Source of the DNA: Actinomycetes bacterium
Lineage (GTDB): Bacteria > Actinomycetota > Actinomycetes > Propionibacteriales > Propionibacteriaceae
Direction: 5' to 3'
Length of the DNA stretch: 64,000 nucleotides
Assembly: GCA_021803025.1 (NCBI GenBank)
Contig: JAJZQV010000002.1
Location: forward strand, 28,090-92,089
In this document: positions 35,207 to 43,082 of the stretch, one piece after another
Position numbering within the stretch: position 1 is the first letter of the stretch
Layout of the letters: each line of letters starts with the position of its first letter
The notes under the pieces: model-generated
What the model was told of the DNA's origin: nothing
Databases searched by the model: none
Seen by the model: the letters and a program-made list of their open reading frames with translations, nothing else
Translations under genes and position numbers: made by a program

Positions 35207-36436
35207 ATGCCCCTCGAGAGCTCGCCGGAGAACCCCCAGCCCCTGCGCGTCATCGCGCAGGAGGTCAAGTCGTGGGTGGAGCGCCTCGGACCCGTCTGGG
35301 TATCGGGTCAGATCATCGAGCTCCAGCGGCGCCAGGGGCCCACCCAGTTCCTCACGCTCCGGGACACGCTGGCCGAGGTGTCCGTACGGATCTCCACGAC
35401 CGCCGCGGTCCTCGACGTGGCGGGTCCCCTCAGCGAGGGCGCCACGGTCGCCGCCTGGGTGAAGCCGACGGTCTGGACGAAGTCCGGCCAGCTCACGTAC
35501 CAGTGCCAGGACATCAGGCCGCTGGGCGAAGGGCGACTGCTGGCGCAGATCGAGCAGCGCAAGCGCATGCTCCAGGCGGAGGGACTGTTCGACCGGGCTC
35601 TCAAGAAGAGGCTCCCCTTCCTCCCCCGAGAGATCGGGCTCGTCACCGCAAAGGACAGCGCCGCCGAGCGCGACGTCGTCCAGCACGTGACGCGGCGGTG
35701 GCCGGGCGCCGTGATCCGGATCCAGTACGCCCAGATGCAGGGCGTCACGTCGGTCCAGCAGGTGGTGGAGGCGCTCGAACGGCTCGACAAGTCGCCCGAG
35801 GTCGATGTCGTCGTCGTCGCGCGCGGCGGGGGGTCGCTCGAGGACCTGCTCCCCTTCTCGGACGAGTCCCTTGTCAGAACGGTGTACGCGATGCGCACGC
35901 CGGTCGTCAGCGCGATCGGCCACGAGTCCGACACCCCCATCCTGGACCTGGTGGCCGACGCCCGTGCGTCCACGCCCACCGACGCCGCACGTCTCGTCGT
36001 GCCGGACGTGAACGAGGAGGGCCGTGGCGTCGCCGAGACGCGTCGCCGCCTCCGTACCGCCCTCGCGTCACGGATCGACGCCGACCGTCTTGCCCTCGCC
36101 GCCCTGCGCGCCCGCCCCGTGCTCGGCGACCCGTCGGGGCCGGTGCGGGTGCACAGGGAGCGGCTGGAGGAGCTGCGGGCCCGTGCCCGCCGGGCGGTGC
36201 GCTTCCGGATCCGGGAGGAAGCGGCCCACGTCGCATCCTCGGTGGCCCGCGTGCGCGCCATGTCGCCCCAGGCGACGCTCGAGCGCGGCTACGTCATCCT
36301 CGCGGCCGGCGACGGCACCACCGTCACCCGGGTCGCCGACCTGAACGTGGGCGACGACCTCCTCGCCCACCTGGCCGACGGCACCGCCACGCTCGAGGTA
36401 CGAGACCTTCAACCCACTGAGGAGAACGATGCCTGA
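35207..36436 (+). CDS. xseA: exodeoxyribonuclease VII large subunit
   Basis: 409 residues. The N-terminal OB-fold has VKSWVERLGPVWVSGQIIELQRRQG. The catalytic domain has FLPREIGLVTAKDSAAERDVVQHVTRRWP, VVVARGGGSLEDLLPFSDE and TPVVSAIGHESDTPILDLVADARASTPTDAA, all conserved in XseA. With XseB it degrades single-stranded DNA to oligonucleotides. The tail MSPQATLERGYVIL is also typical. Its end overlaps the xseB start by 8 bp. Confidence 0.97.
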   Translation: MPLESSPENPQPLRVIAQEVKSWVERLGPVWVSGQIIELQRRQGPTQFLTLRDTLAEVSVRISTTAAVLDVAGPLSEGATVAAWVKPTVWTKSGQLTYQCQDIRPLGEGRLLAQIEQRKRMLQAEGLFDRALKKRLPFLPREIGLVTAKDSAAERDVVQHVTRRWPGAVIRIQYAQMQGVTSVQQVVEALERLDKSPEVDVVVVARGGGSLEDLLPFSDESLVRTVYAMRTPVVSAIGHESDTPILDLVADARASTPTDAARLVVPDVNEEGRGVAETRRRLRTALASRIDADRLALAALRARPVLGDPSGPVRVHRERLEELRARARRAVRFRIREEAAHVASSVARVRAMSPQATLERGYVILAAGDGTTVTRVADLNVGDDLLAHLADGTATLEVRDLQPTEENDA

Positions 36437-36647
36437 GACGCCCGGGAAGACGCCGTCGTACGAGGAGGCGCGTGACGAGCTGACCGCCATCGTGCGCCAG
36501 CTCGAGTCGGGCAACGTCCCGCTCTCGGAGGCGATGGCCCTCTGGGAGCGTGGCGAGAAGCTCGCCGACGTCTGCCAGACCTGGCTCGACGGCGCAGCCG
36601 CGAAGCTCGCCGAGCGCGAGAAGCCTGCCGGCCCGGCCGAGGCCTAG
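36429..36647 (+). CDS. xseB: exodeoxyribonuclease VII small subunit
   Basis: 72 residues, the usual size. The conserved pattern SYEEARDELTAIVRQLESGNVPLSEAMALWERGEKLADVCQTWLDGA matches XseB, a helical protein that binds several copies per XseA. A GAGGAGAACG ribosome site lies within the end of xseA, with which it overlaps. Confidence 0.96.
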   Translation: MPETPGKTPSYEEARDELTAIVRQLESGNVPLSEAMALWERGEKLADVCQTWLDGAAAKLAEREKPAGPAEA

Positions 36648-36696
36648 GGTCGAGCGCGGCGCGGTCGATTGGCGGCCTCCCGTACGATCGGTTCCC

Positions 36697-38352
36697 GTGG
36701 CAGGCGAAACTCTCGTGGCCGGGCGGTACCGGCCCGTGGAGCGCGTCGGCGCAGGATCGATGGGCGAGGTGTGGCGGGCCCGCGACGAGCGGCTCCACCG
36801 TGACGTCGCCCTCAAGCTCCTCGACCTCTCGGCGGCGCCGGACCCCACGGTGGCCGAACGCTTCCGCCGTGAGGCGATCGCGACGGCTCAGCTCAACCAT
36901 CCCAACGTGGTCTCGGTCCTCGACGCCGGGACCGACGCGACGCGCGCCTACCTCGTCATGACCCTGCTCCCGGGCCGTACGATCGCGGACCTCGTCCGCA
37001 GCGACGGGCCCATGCCGCTGGAGCGTGCGCTGAGTCTGGCCATCCAGGTGACCTCTGCGCTCCGCGAGGCTCACCGGCACGGGCTCGTCCACCGGGACAT
37101 CAAGCCGGCGAACGTCATCGTCGACGGCGACCAGGCAACGGTCGTCGACTTCGGCATCGCCCAGCTCTCCGGCCTCGACGCGACCCTGACCGCGGAGCAC
37201 GCGGTCATCGGCAGCGCGGCCTACATGTCGCCGGAGCACGCGACCGGGCTCCGTGCCGGCCCCGCGAGCGACCTGTACGGACTCGGCTGCCTGCTCATGA
37301 CGATGCTGACCGGCCAGCCGCCGTTCACGGGCGAGAGCGCCGTGGCCGTGGCGTCGCAGCAGGTGAGCGCGAGGCCTCCGGCCCTGTCCGAGCGGGTCCG
37401 CACACCTCGTGCGCTCGACGAGCTCGTGTCGTCGCTCCTGGCGAAGGACCCTGCCGACCGTCCCGACGCGGCCTCGACGCTCGAGAGGCTCCGAGACATC
37501 GCGGCACATCCCGACCGGGACCTCGTGGGCCCGGTCGCGCGCCCGCTCCCCGCCGCGACTGCGGTCCTGCCCGCCGTTCCCGGCGACGTCGCTCGGGCGG
37601 GCCTCCCCAGCGCACCGTCGGCGTTCGGGCCGACGACCACAGCCGTCCTGCCCGCGTCGCCGGGCAGGCCGACCGCGACCGCAGTGATGCCCGCCGCGAC
37701 GGCGGTCATGCCGGGCTCGACCGCGGTCATGCCGCCGTCGACACGGGTGGCTCCCTTCGACGAGGCCGCCGCGCCCTTCGCCGGCCCCCCGTACCCGCCA
37801 CCCACCACTGCTCGCGTGAACGGCCCCCAGACGTATATCCCGCAGCCGGGCGTGGCGCCCGGCCCTCCGTTCGCCCGCCCTCGGAAGACCCGGCGGCGCC
37901 GGAACCTGCGACCGCTGGTGTGGGTGCTCATCGTCCTCCTCGGCGCGCTCGCCTTCCTGCTCGGCACCCAGGCGGGAGTCCTGACTGCGCTCCTGCGGGG
38001 CCCGGTCGCCAGCTCGTCGGTCCGTCCCACGTCCTCCAGCACGACGCCCGCGGCGCCCAGGACCACGGCCACCTCCTCGTCCCCAACGGCCTCGAGCACC
38101 GGGCTCGTCCTGCAGGCAGCGGTTCAGGGCGTCTCCCAGGTCCTCGCGAGCCTGCCGGCGGGGAAATCCAAGGACAGGCTCGTCGCCGACTGGAGCACCG
38201 TGGGTGCACAGGTCCTGCGCGGTGACGACGCCAGCGACCATCTCGACGGCTTCGCCTCCAAGGTGCAGCGCGAGGTGCGGACAGGTGGCGTGTCGATACC
38301 GCAGGCCATGGCGATCCTGGCCGCGGTCGAGGCCGTACGAGCGGCTCTCTAG
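36697..38352 (+). CDS. membrane-anchored Ser/Thr protein kinase
   Basis: 551 residues from GTG at 36697, 8 nt after TACGAT. The kinase domain is residues about 10-275: glycine loop VGAGSMGEVW, Lys40, HRDIKPANV (132-140), DFG (151-153), MSPEHATG. A Pro/Thr/Ala-rich juxtamembrane linker (about 285-400) contains repeated TAVLP/TAVMP units that could be phosphosites. One membrane helix (about 406-428, LVWVLIVLLGALAFLLG) leads to a ~120-residue external domain starting with a Ser/Thr-rich stalk. There are no PASTA repeats, so it is not a canonical PknB. The stop overlaps that of the convergent DUF4245 gene at a CTAG. Confidence 0.94.
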   Translation: MAGETLVAGRYRPVERVGAGSMGEVWRARDERLHRDVALKLLDLSAAPDPTVAERFRREAIATAQLNHPNVVSVLDAGTDATRAYLVMTLLPGRTIADLVRSDGPMPLERALSLAIQVTSALREAHRHGLVHRDIKPANVIVDGDQATVVDFGIAQLSGLDATLTAEHAVIGSAAYMSPEHATGLRAGPASDLYGLGCLLMTMLTGQPPFTGESAVAVASQQVSARPPALSERVRTPRALDELVSSLLAKDPADRPDAASTLERLRDIAAHPDRDLVGPVARPLPAATAVLPAVPGDVARAGLPSAPSAFGPTTTAVLPASPGRPTATAVMPAATAVMPGSTAVMPPSTRVAPFDEAAAPFAGPPYPPPTTARVNGPQTYIPQPGVAPGPPFARPRKTRRRRNLRPLVWVLIVLLGALAFLLGTQAGVLTALLRGPVASSSVRPTSSSTTPAAPRTTATSSSPTASSTGLVLQAAVQGVSQVLASLPAGKSKDRLVADWSTVGAQVLRGDDASDHLDGFASKVQREVRTGGVSIPQAMAILAAVEAVRAAL

Positions 38353-38912
38353 CTCGAGCGGAGCGTCGACGCGAAGGCCTCGAGCCCTGCGTACGACAGG
38401 TCCCCCGAGACGACGGTCGTGACGGAGCCGTCCGTGCGGCTCAGCGTCCGGGTCCGGTCGTCGGCTGAGACCCAGCGCGTCCAGGTGATCCCGTCCACCG
38501 TGCTCGTACCGTCCTGGTGGCCGGACCTGCTGACCTGCACCACGAGGGCCGGGCCGGCGGCGTCCCGCTGGGTGAGGCTCACGTACACCTTGTCGGGCGA
38601 CAGCATCCCCAGCTGCCAGGTGTTCCCGGGTGCGGGGTCGCGGTTGACGGCCGGCTCCCCCGTCGTCGCCCACTCCGCCTTCGTCGCCACCCAGGTGTCC
38701 GGCAGCCCGACTGGTCCCAGCAGGGGGTACGGAGCGACGGCCCGCGACTGCGCCAGAACCGAGCGCCAGTCCACCGTCTGTACGGGGGCATCGGCGGGCG
38801 TCCGGGTGAACCATGCCGTGATGAGCAGGACCGGCACGAGGAGCACCCCGAGGCTGATGACCATGTCCCGGGGTCGGGACCTCGCGATCGACGGCCGTGC
38901 CATGCGGCCCAT
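38349..38912 (-). CDS. DUF4245 family membrane-anchored protein
   Basis: 187 residues. The N-terminus is basic and followed by one membrane helix (DMVISLGVLLVPVLLITAWF). The remainder is extracytoplasmic, with VDWRSVLAQSRAVAPYPLLGPVGLPDTWVATKAEW and VYVSLTQRDAAGPALVVQVSR, as in the actinobacterial DUF4245 family. The function is unknown. Its M. tuberculosis relative (Rv1100) also lies near xseAB and phoH2, which supports the assignment by context. Confidence 0.88.
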   Translation of the reverse strand: MGRMARPSIARSRPRDMVISLGVLLVPVLLITAWFTRTPADAPVQTVDWRSVLAQSRAVAPYPLLGPVGLPDTWVATKAEWATTGEPAVNRDPAPGNTWQLGMLSPDKVYVSLTQRDAAGPALVVQVSRSGHQDGTSTVDGITWTRWVSADDRTRTLSRTDGSVTTVVSGDLSYAGLEAFASTLRSS

Positions 38913-38976
38913 GGTTCCACACGCGACCCGGGGTGTCGTGCGACGCCTTGTTGGGGCGCTACGTCACCATGTTCTC

Positions 38977-39657
38977 GTGGACGACGTGCAGACTCTGGGC
39001 CGCTCGATGGAGGACGGCTTCGAGATCGCGCTGCGTCGTCGCGGCGACGGGGCCCAGGCGGTGGACGAGCTCATCGTCAACGGGGCCTTCGCGATGGACT
39101 CTGCCGAGACCCTCAGCGAGCGGGTTCTCGCCGAGTCGGTCGGGCCGGACCCGGGCTCGGTGCTCGTCGGCGGGCTCGGGCTCGGCTACACGGTGCTCGC
39201 CCTGCTCGAGATGGGCGCGACGAACGTCGATGTCGTGGAGCTCTCCGGAGCTCTCATCACGTGGGCCAGGCAGGGCCTCACGGGGCCGCTCGCACAGCTG
39301 GTCGCCGACCCTCGCGTCAAGCTCCACCACGGTGACATCGCCGACGTCCTCGACGCACAGGCTGCGCTTCCCGGCCTCTTCGGCCCCTGGGACGCCATCT
39401 GCCTCGACGTCGACAACGGGCCCGAGTTCCTCATCCACGCGAAGAACGCCCGCGTCTACGCGCCGCACACGCTCGGCTCGGCGCTCGACCACCTCGTCCC
39501 CGGAGGTCGCCTCGCCATCTGGTCGGAGAGCCCGAGCAAAGAGCTGTGGTACGACCTGCTCACGCTGGACGGGTCCGCCACCGAGCGGCTCGTCCCGCTC
39601 AAGCGGGGGAACCGGGAGCTCGACTACGCCATCTACCTGGTCACCAAGCCACGCTGA
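38977..39657 (+). CDS. spermidine-synthase-like (polyamine aminopropyltransferase family) protein
   Basis: 226 residues from a GTG at 38977; GTG 38986 is an alternative. The methyltransferase-type fold has VLVGGLGLGYTVLALLEMGATNVDVVELSGALITWAR as cofactor loop and acidic strand end, then VKLHHGDIADVL and WDAICLDVDNGPEFLIHAKNARVY. The DxDNGP pattern is typical of short spermidine-synthase-like proteins in actinobacteria. They lack the N-terminal beta domain, so true aminopropyltransferase activity is uncertain. It is divergent from DUF4245. Confidence 0.8.
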   Translation: MDDVQTLGRSMEDGFEIALRRRGDGAQAVDELIVNGAFAMDSAETLSERVLAESVGPDPGSVLVGGLGLGYTVLALLEMGATNVDVVELSGALITWARQGLTGPLAQLVADPRVKLHHGDIADVLDAQAALPGLFGPWDAICLDVDNGPEFLIHAKNARVYAPHTLGSALDHLVPGGRLAIWSESPSKELWYDLLTLDGSATERLVPLKRGNRELDYAIYLVTKPR

Positions 39658-39717
39658 AATCCGACCCGGCCGAGGGCTGCGACCCTTATCCTGGCGGCAC
39701 ACAGGAAAGGACATGTC

Positions 39718-40605
39718 GTGACCTCGAACCCGTACGGCCAAGACCCGGGGCAGTCAGGCAGCCACGAGGACTATTCGCAGGGCTACACGGGCCAGGTCCC
39801 CTACGGCCAGCAGTCACCGCAGGTCCCCTACGGCCAGCAGTCACCGCAGGTTCCGTACAGCCAGCAGTCACCGCAGGCTCCGTACAGCCAGCAGTCACCG
39901 CAGGCTCCCTACGGCCAGCCGCAGGACCCGTACGGCCAGCCCTCGACCTACGGCCAGCCGTCCGCCTCTGACTATGGTCAGTCCTCGGTCCCGCAGTACG
40001 GGCAGACCAGCTACCCCCCGACGTACGCGCAGTCCAGCTACCAGCAGCCCTCCTACGGCCAGTCCGACCCGTACGGCCAGCCCTACACCCAGCGGTTCGC
40101 CCCGACGAGCTACAGCCAGCAGTACGGGCAGGGGCTCGCCACGGGCATGTACGACAGCAGCCCCCGCCCGTCGGTGACGATGGGTCAGGCCGTGAGGCTG
40201 TGGCTGAAGAACTGGAACAACTTCTCGGGCAGGGCGTCGCGCAGCGAGTACTGGTGGGTCGCGCTCGCCGGCTTCCTGCTGTCCACCGTCCTCTCGATCC
40301 TGTTCGTCATCGTGGTCATCGGGGCCGCAGCCGTGAGCAACGGCTCCGACGCGGCCATGGGTGCGCTGATGTTCCTTGTCTGGGGAGTCGCAGCGCTCCT
40401 CGGTCTGCTGGCCTTCGTCCCCTCGCTCTCGCTGGGGGTTCGTCGGCTGCATGACGCGAACCTGAGCGGGTGGCTGTACCTGCTCAGCTTCATCCCGTAC
40501 GTCGGCGGCATCATCCTCCTCGTCCTCATGGCCCAGGACTCGAACCCCGCAGGCGCGCGCTTCGACGACCCCTCACAGCCCCTGTACGGGCCGCAGGACC
40601 TCTGA
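39718..40605 (+). CDS. DUF805 membrane protein with YGQ-rich low-complexity N-terminus
   Basis: 295 residues from GTG at 39718, with an AGGAAAGG site. Residues 1-145 are almost wholly Gln, Ser, Tyr, Pro and Gly. They include four perfect or near-perfect nine-residue repeats of the type QVPYGQQSP (nucleotides 39793-39900) and many [GS]Y[GS]Q units. Residues about 158-285 are a DUF805 domain: WLKNWNNFSGRASRSEYWWVAL, three to four membrane helices and GVRRLHDANLSGWLYLL. DUF805 proteins are inner-membrane proteins of unknown role. The tail is probably cytosolic and disordered. Confidence 0.9.
   Translation: MTSNPYGQDPGQSGSHEDYSQGYTGQVPYGQQSPQVPYGQQSPQVPYSQQSPQAPYSQQSPQAPYGQPQDPYGQPSTYGQPSASDYGQSSVPQYGQTSYPPTYAQSSYQQPSYGQSDPYGQPYTQRFAPTSYSQQYGQGLATGMYDSSPRPSVTMGQAVRLWLKNWNNFSGRASRSEYWWVALAGFLLSTVLSILFVIVVIGAAAVSNGSDAAMGALMFLVWGVAALLGLLAFVPSLSLGVRRLHDANLSGWLYLLSFIPYVGGIILLVLMAQDSNPAGARFDDPSQPLYGPQDL
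39793..39918 (+). repeat. in-frame 27-bp tandem repeats in the DUF805 gene
   Basis: Four 27-bp units (nine codons each, QxPYxQQSP) followed by a partial fifth. Units 1 and 2 are identical. Units 3 and 4 differ by GGC to AGC (Gly to Ser) and GTC to GCT changes. A slippage-prone array that would change tail length without breaking the frame. Confidence 0.9.
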
Positions 40606-40649
40606 GACAGGCCGACCGGTAGCGCTGGAAGGGCGCTGAACGACTCGGG

Positions 40650-41453
40650 TCAGCGCCAGCGCTCGAAGCCGCCCTCGGTGCTGATGACCTGTCCGACGAC
40701 CCACGCCGCATCGTCGCTGACGAGCCACGCGATGAGCCGGGCCGGGTCGTCCGGCTCGCCGAACCGCCCGAGGGGGAACCTCTCGCGGATCGCGGCCAGT
40801 CGGCCTGCGTCGAGCAGCACCCCCTCGTCGAGGTAGCCCGTGTTCACGGGGCCCGGGTTGACCGTGTTGAGGCCGATGCCCTGGCGGATGAGGCCTGCGG
40901 CGACCGACGCCGTGACTCCCGCGACGGCGGCCTTGCTCGTCGCATAGGCGATCTCGTCCGGCATCGGCCCGACCTGCTGGCCGGAGGTCAGCCACACCAC
41001 GCGGCCTCCCGGACGCCCGTCGTGCCGGGCCGCGTACGCCTGCGTCATGAGCAGCGTCGCCCGCGCGTTGACCTTCCAATGGAGGTCGAGGTCCGCGATG
41101 CCGATCTCGGCCAGCGTGCCGTCATGACCGCTGACCGCCTGGTTGCACACGAGGACGTCGAGGTGGCCGAAGACGTCGACGGCGTGCGCGACGACCGCCT
41201 CCGGCCCCTCCTCGTCGACGAAGTTGGCGCTGATCTCCACGACGGACGCGTCATCCACAGCCCGTGACGACAGCTCGTCGACGAGGGCTGCGACGTGGTC
41301 GGCGCCCCAGGGCTGCTCCGCGTCGTGCGGGGACCAGTGCTGGATCGCCACCGACGCCCCGGCCGCGAGGAGCCGGCCGGCTGTCGCGAAGCCGATCCCC
41401 CGCCGCCTGCTCACACCCGTGACGAGGGCCGTACGACCCGTCAGTGTTGCCAT
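40650..41453 (-). CDS. SDR family oxidoreductase
   Basis: 267 residues. The cofactor region VTGVSRRRGIGFATAGRLLAAGASV has the longer glycine loop seen in FabG-like and ENR-like SDRs. LDVLVCNQAVSG replaces the usual NNAG. The catalytic Tyr-Lys is in AYATSKAAVAG, and NTVNPGPVNTGY and a final QVISTEGGF are conserved. Proteins of this type are often annotated as 3-oxoacyl-ACP reductase-like or SDR of unknown substrate. It is a single gene, convergent with DUF805. Confidence 0.88.
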   Translation of the reverse strand: MATLTGRTALVTGVSRRRGIGFATAGRLLAAGASVAIQHWSPHDAEQPWGADHVAALVDELSSRAVDDASVVEISANFVDEEGPEAVVAHAVDVFGHLDVLVCNQAVSGHDGTLAEIGIADLDLHWKVNARATLLMTQAYAARHDGRPGGRVVWLTSGQQVGPMPDEIAYATSKAAVAGVTASVAAGLIRQGIGLNTVNPGPVNTGYLDEGVLLDAGRLAAIRERFPLGRFGEPDDPARLIAWLVSDDAAWVVGQVISTEGGFERWR

Positions 41454-41498
41454 GGCGCCAGTCTCGCACGACGCCCGGAGGCGCCCTTCGCTTCCGGA

Positions 41499-42842
41499 CT
41501 AGGGCGTAACGTCCTCGAGGAGGTCGGTCACCAAGGCCGCGATCGCCGAGCGTTCGCTGCGGGTCAGCGTCACGTGGGCGAACAGGGGGTTCCCCTTGAG
41601 ACGCTCCACGACCGCCACGATGCCGTCGTGACGGCCGACGCGCAGGTTGTCCCGCTGCGCCACGTCGTGGGTCAGCACGACCCGCGAGTTCTGCCCGATG
41701 CGGCTGAGGACCGTGAGCAGCACGTTCCGCTCCAGCGACTGGGCCTCGTCGACGATCACGAACGCGTCGTGCAGCGACCGCCCGCGGATGTGCGTGAGGG
41801 GCAGCACCTGGAGCAGGTCCCGCGCGAGCACCTCGTCGATGACGTTCTTGCCGGCAACGCTCGAGAGGGTGTCGAAGACGGCCTGAGCCCAGGGGTTCAT
41901 CTTCTCCGACTCGGAACCGGGCAGGAAGCCGAGCTCTTGCCCGCCCACCGCGTACAGGGGCCGGAACACGACGACCTTCGAGTACAGCCCGCGCTCCAGG
42001 ACCGCCTCCAGCCCGGCGCACAGGGCGAGTGCCGACTTGCCGGTTCCCGCGCGGCCGCCCAGCGAGACGATCCCCACCTCCTGGTCGAGCAGCAGGTCGA
42101 GGGCCACGCGCTGCTCCGCCGACCGGCCGTGGATCCCGAACGCGTCCCGGTCGGAGCGGATCCTCCGCACGAGCCCGTCGGGATGAACGCGGGCCAGGGC
42201 CGTGGAGCCGCCACCGTGGAGGACCAGCCCCGTGTGTACGGGCAGGGCGTCCGCCTCGGGGACACGGACGGAGCCGCCCTCGTACAGCTCGTCGAGCACG
42301 TGGGGCGCGACGGTCAGCTCGGCCATGCCGGTCCAGCCCGTGCTCACCGCCAGCTCGGCCCGGTACTCCTCCGCGTCGAGCCCCACCGCCGCCGCCTTGA
42401 CCCGCATCGGCAGGTCCTTGCTCACGAGGACCACGGAGGCACCCTCCGCGCGGTAGTTGAGCGCCACAGCCAGGATCCGCGAGTCGTTGTCCCCGGGCCG
42501 GAAGCCCGCCGGGAGAACCATCGGGTCGGTGTGGTTCAGCTCGACCTTGAGCGTGCCGCCGTCGGCGTTGACCGGTACGGGCGCGTCGAGCCGCCCGTGC
42601 ATGACCCGGAGGTCGTCGAGCAGCCGCAGCGCGGCTCGGGCGAAGTAGCCCAGCTCCGGGTGGTGACGCTTCGCCTCCAGCTCGGTGATGACGACGACGG
42701 GCAGGACCACGGCGTGCTCGGCGAACCGGAGGAGGGCGTTCGGGTCGCTCAGGAGCACGGAGGTGTCGACCACGTGGACGCGTGTTCGTACCGCCTCGTC
42801 CGTCGGGCTCCAGGTCGTGGTGGCGATGTCGGTATCGGTCAC
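41499..42842 (-). CDS. phoH2: PhoH-family protein with N-terminal PIN domain (PhoH2 type)
   Basis: 447 residues. The N-terminal PIN domain (about 20-160) has [21 protein letters not shown] and [11 protein letters not shown], with acidic metal ligands. The C-terminal PhoH ATPase has [20 protein letters not shown] (Walker A), [30 protein letters not shown] and [22 protein letters not shown] (Walker B). PIN-PhoH proteins act as RNA helicase and ribonuclease, and PhoH2 in mycobacteria (Rv1095) lies in the same wider gene neighbourhood. A dedicated antitoxin-like gene upstream is not visible here. Confidence 0.93.
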   Translation of the reverse strand: MTDTDIATTTWSPTDEAVRTRVHVVDTSVLLSDPNALLRFAEHAVVLPVVVITELEAKRHHPELGYFARAALRLLDDLRVMHGRLDAPVPVNADGGTLKVELNHTDPMVLPAGFRPGDNDSRILAVALNYRAEGASVVLVSKDLPMRVKAAAVGLDAEEYRAELAVSTGWTGMAELTVAPHVLDELYEGGSVRVPEADALPVHTGLVLHGGGSTALARVHPDGLVRRIRSDRDAFGIHGRSAEQRVALDLLLDQEVGIVSLGGRAGTGKSALALCAGLEAVLERGLYSKVVVFRPLYAVGGQELGFLPGSESEKMNPWAQAVFDTLSSVAGKNVIDEVLARDLLQVLPLTHIRGRSLHDAFVIVDEAQSLERNVLLTVLSRIGQNSRVVLTHDVAQRDNLRVGRHDGIVAVVERLKGNPLFAHVTLTRSERSAIAALVTDLLEDVTP

Positions 42843-43082
42843 GGTCGTCCTTTCGGCGGGCCGGAGCCTAGAGCCTCGGCCCGACTAGGTCATGGGCCGA
42901 AGGCGGCGGGACTGGCGACCAGTCCCCGGGCTGCACGTGCTCGCATCCAGATGCCTCCGTCGGGGCGGCTTCCCCTCCGCCCGTGACCGCAAACTACGTC
43001 CGCCGGGAGACGATGCCGTCGCGCCACGCCGTCCCGTCATCCCCTGGCCACCCAATGCACGACACGCGGCTACTGTCGTCTC

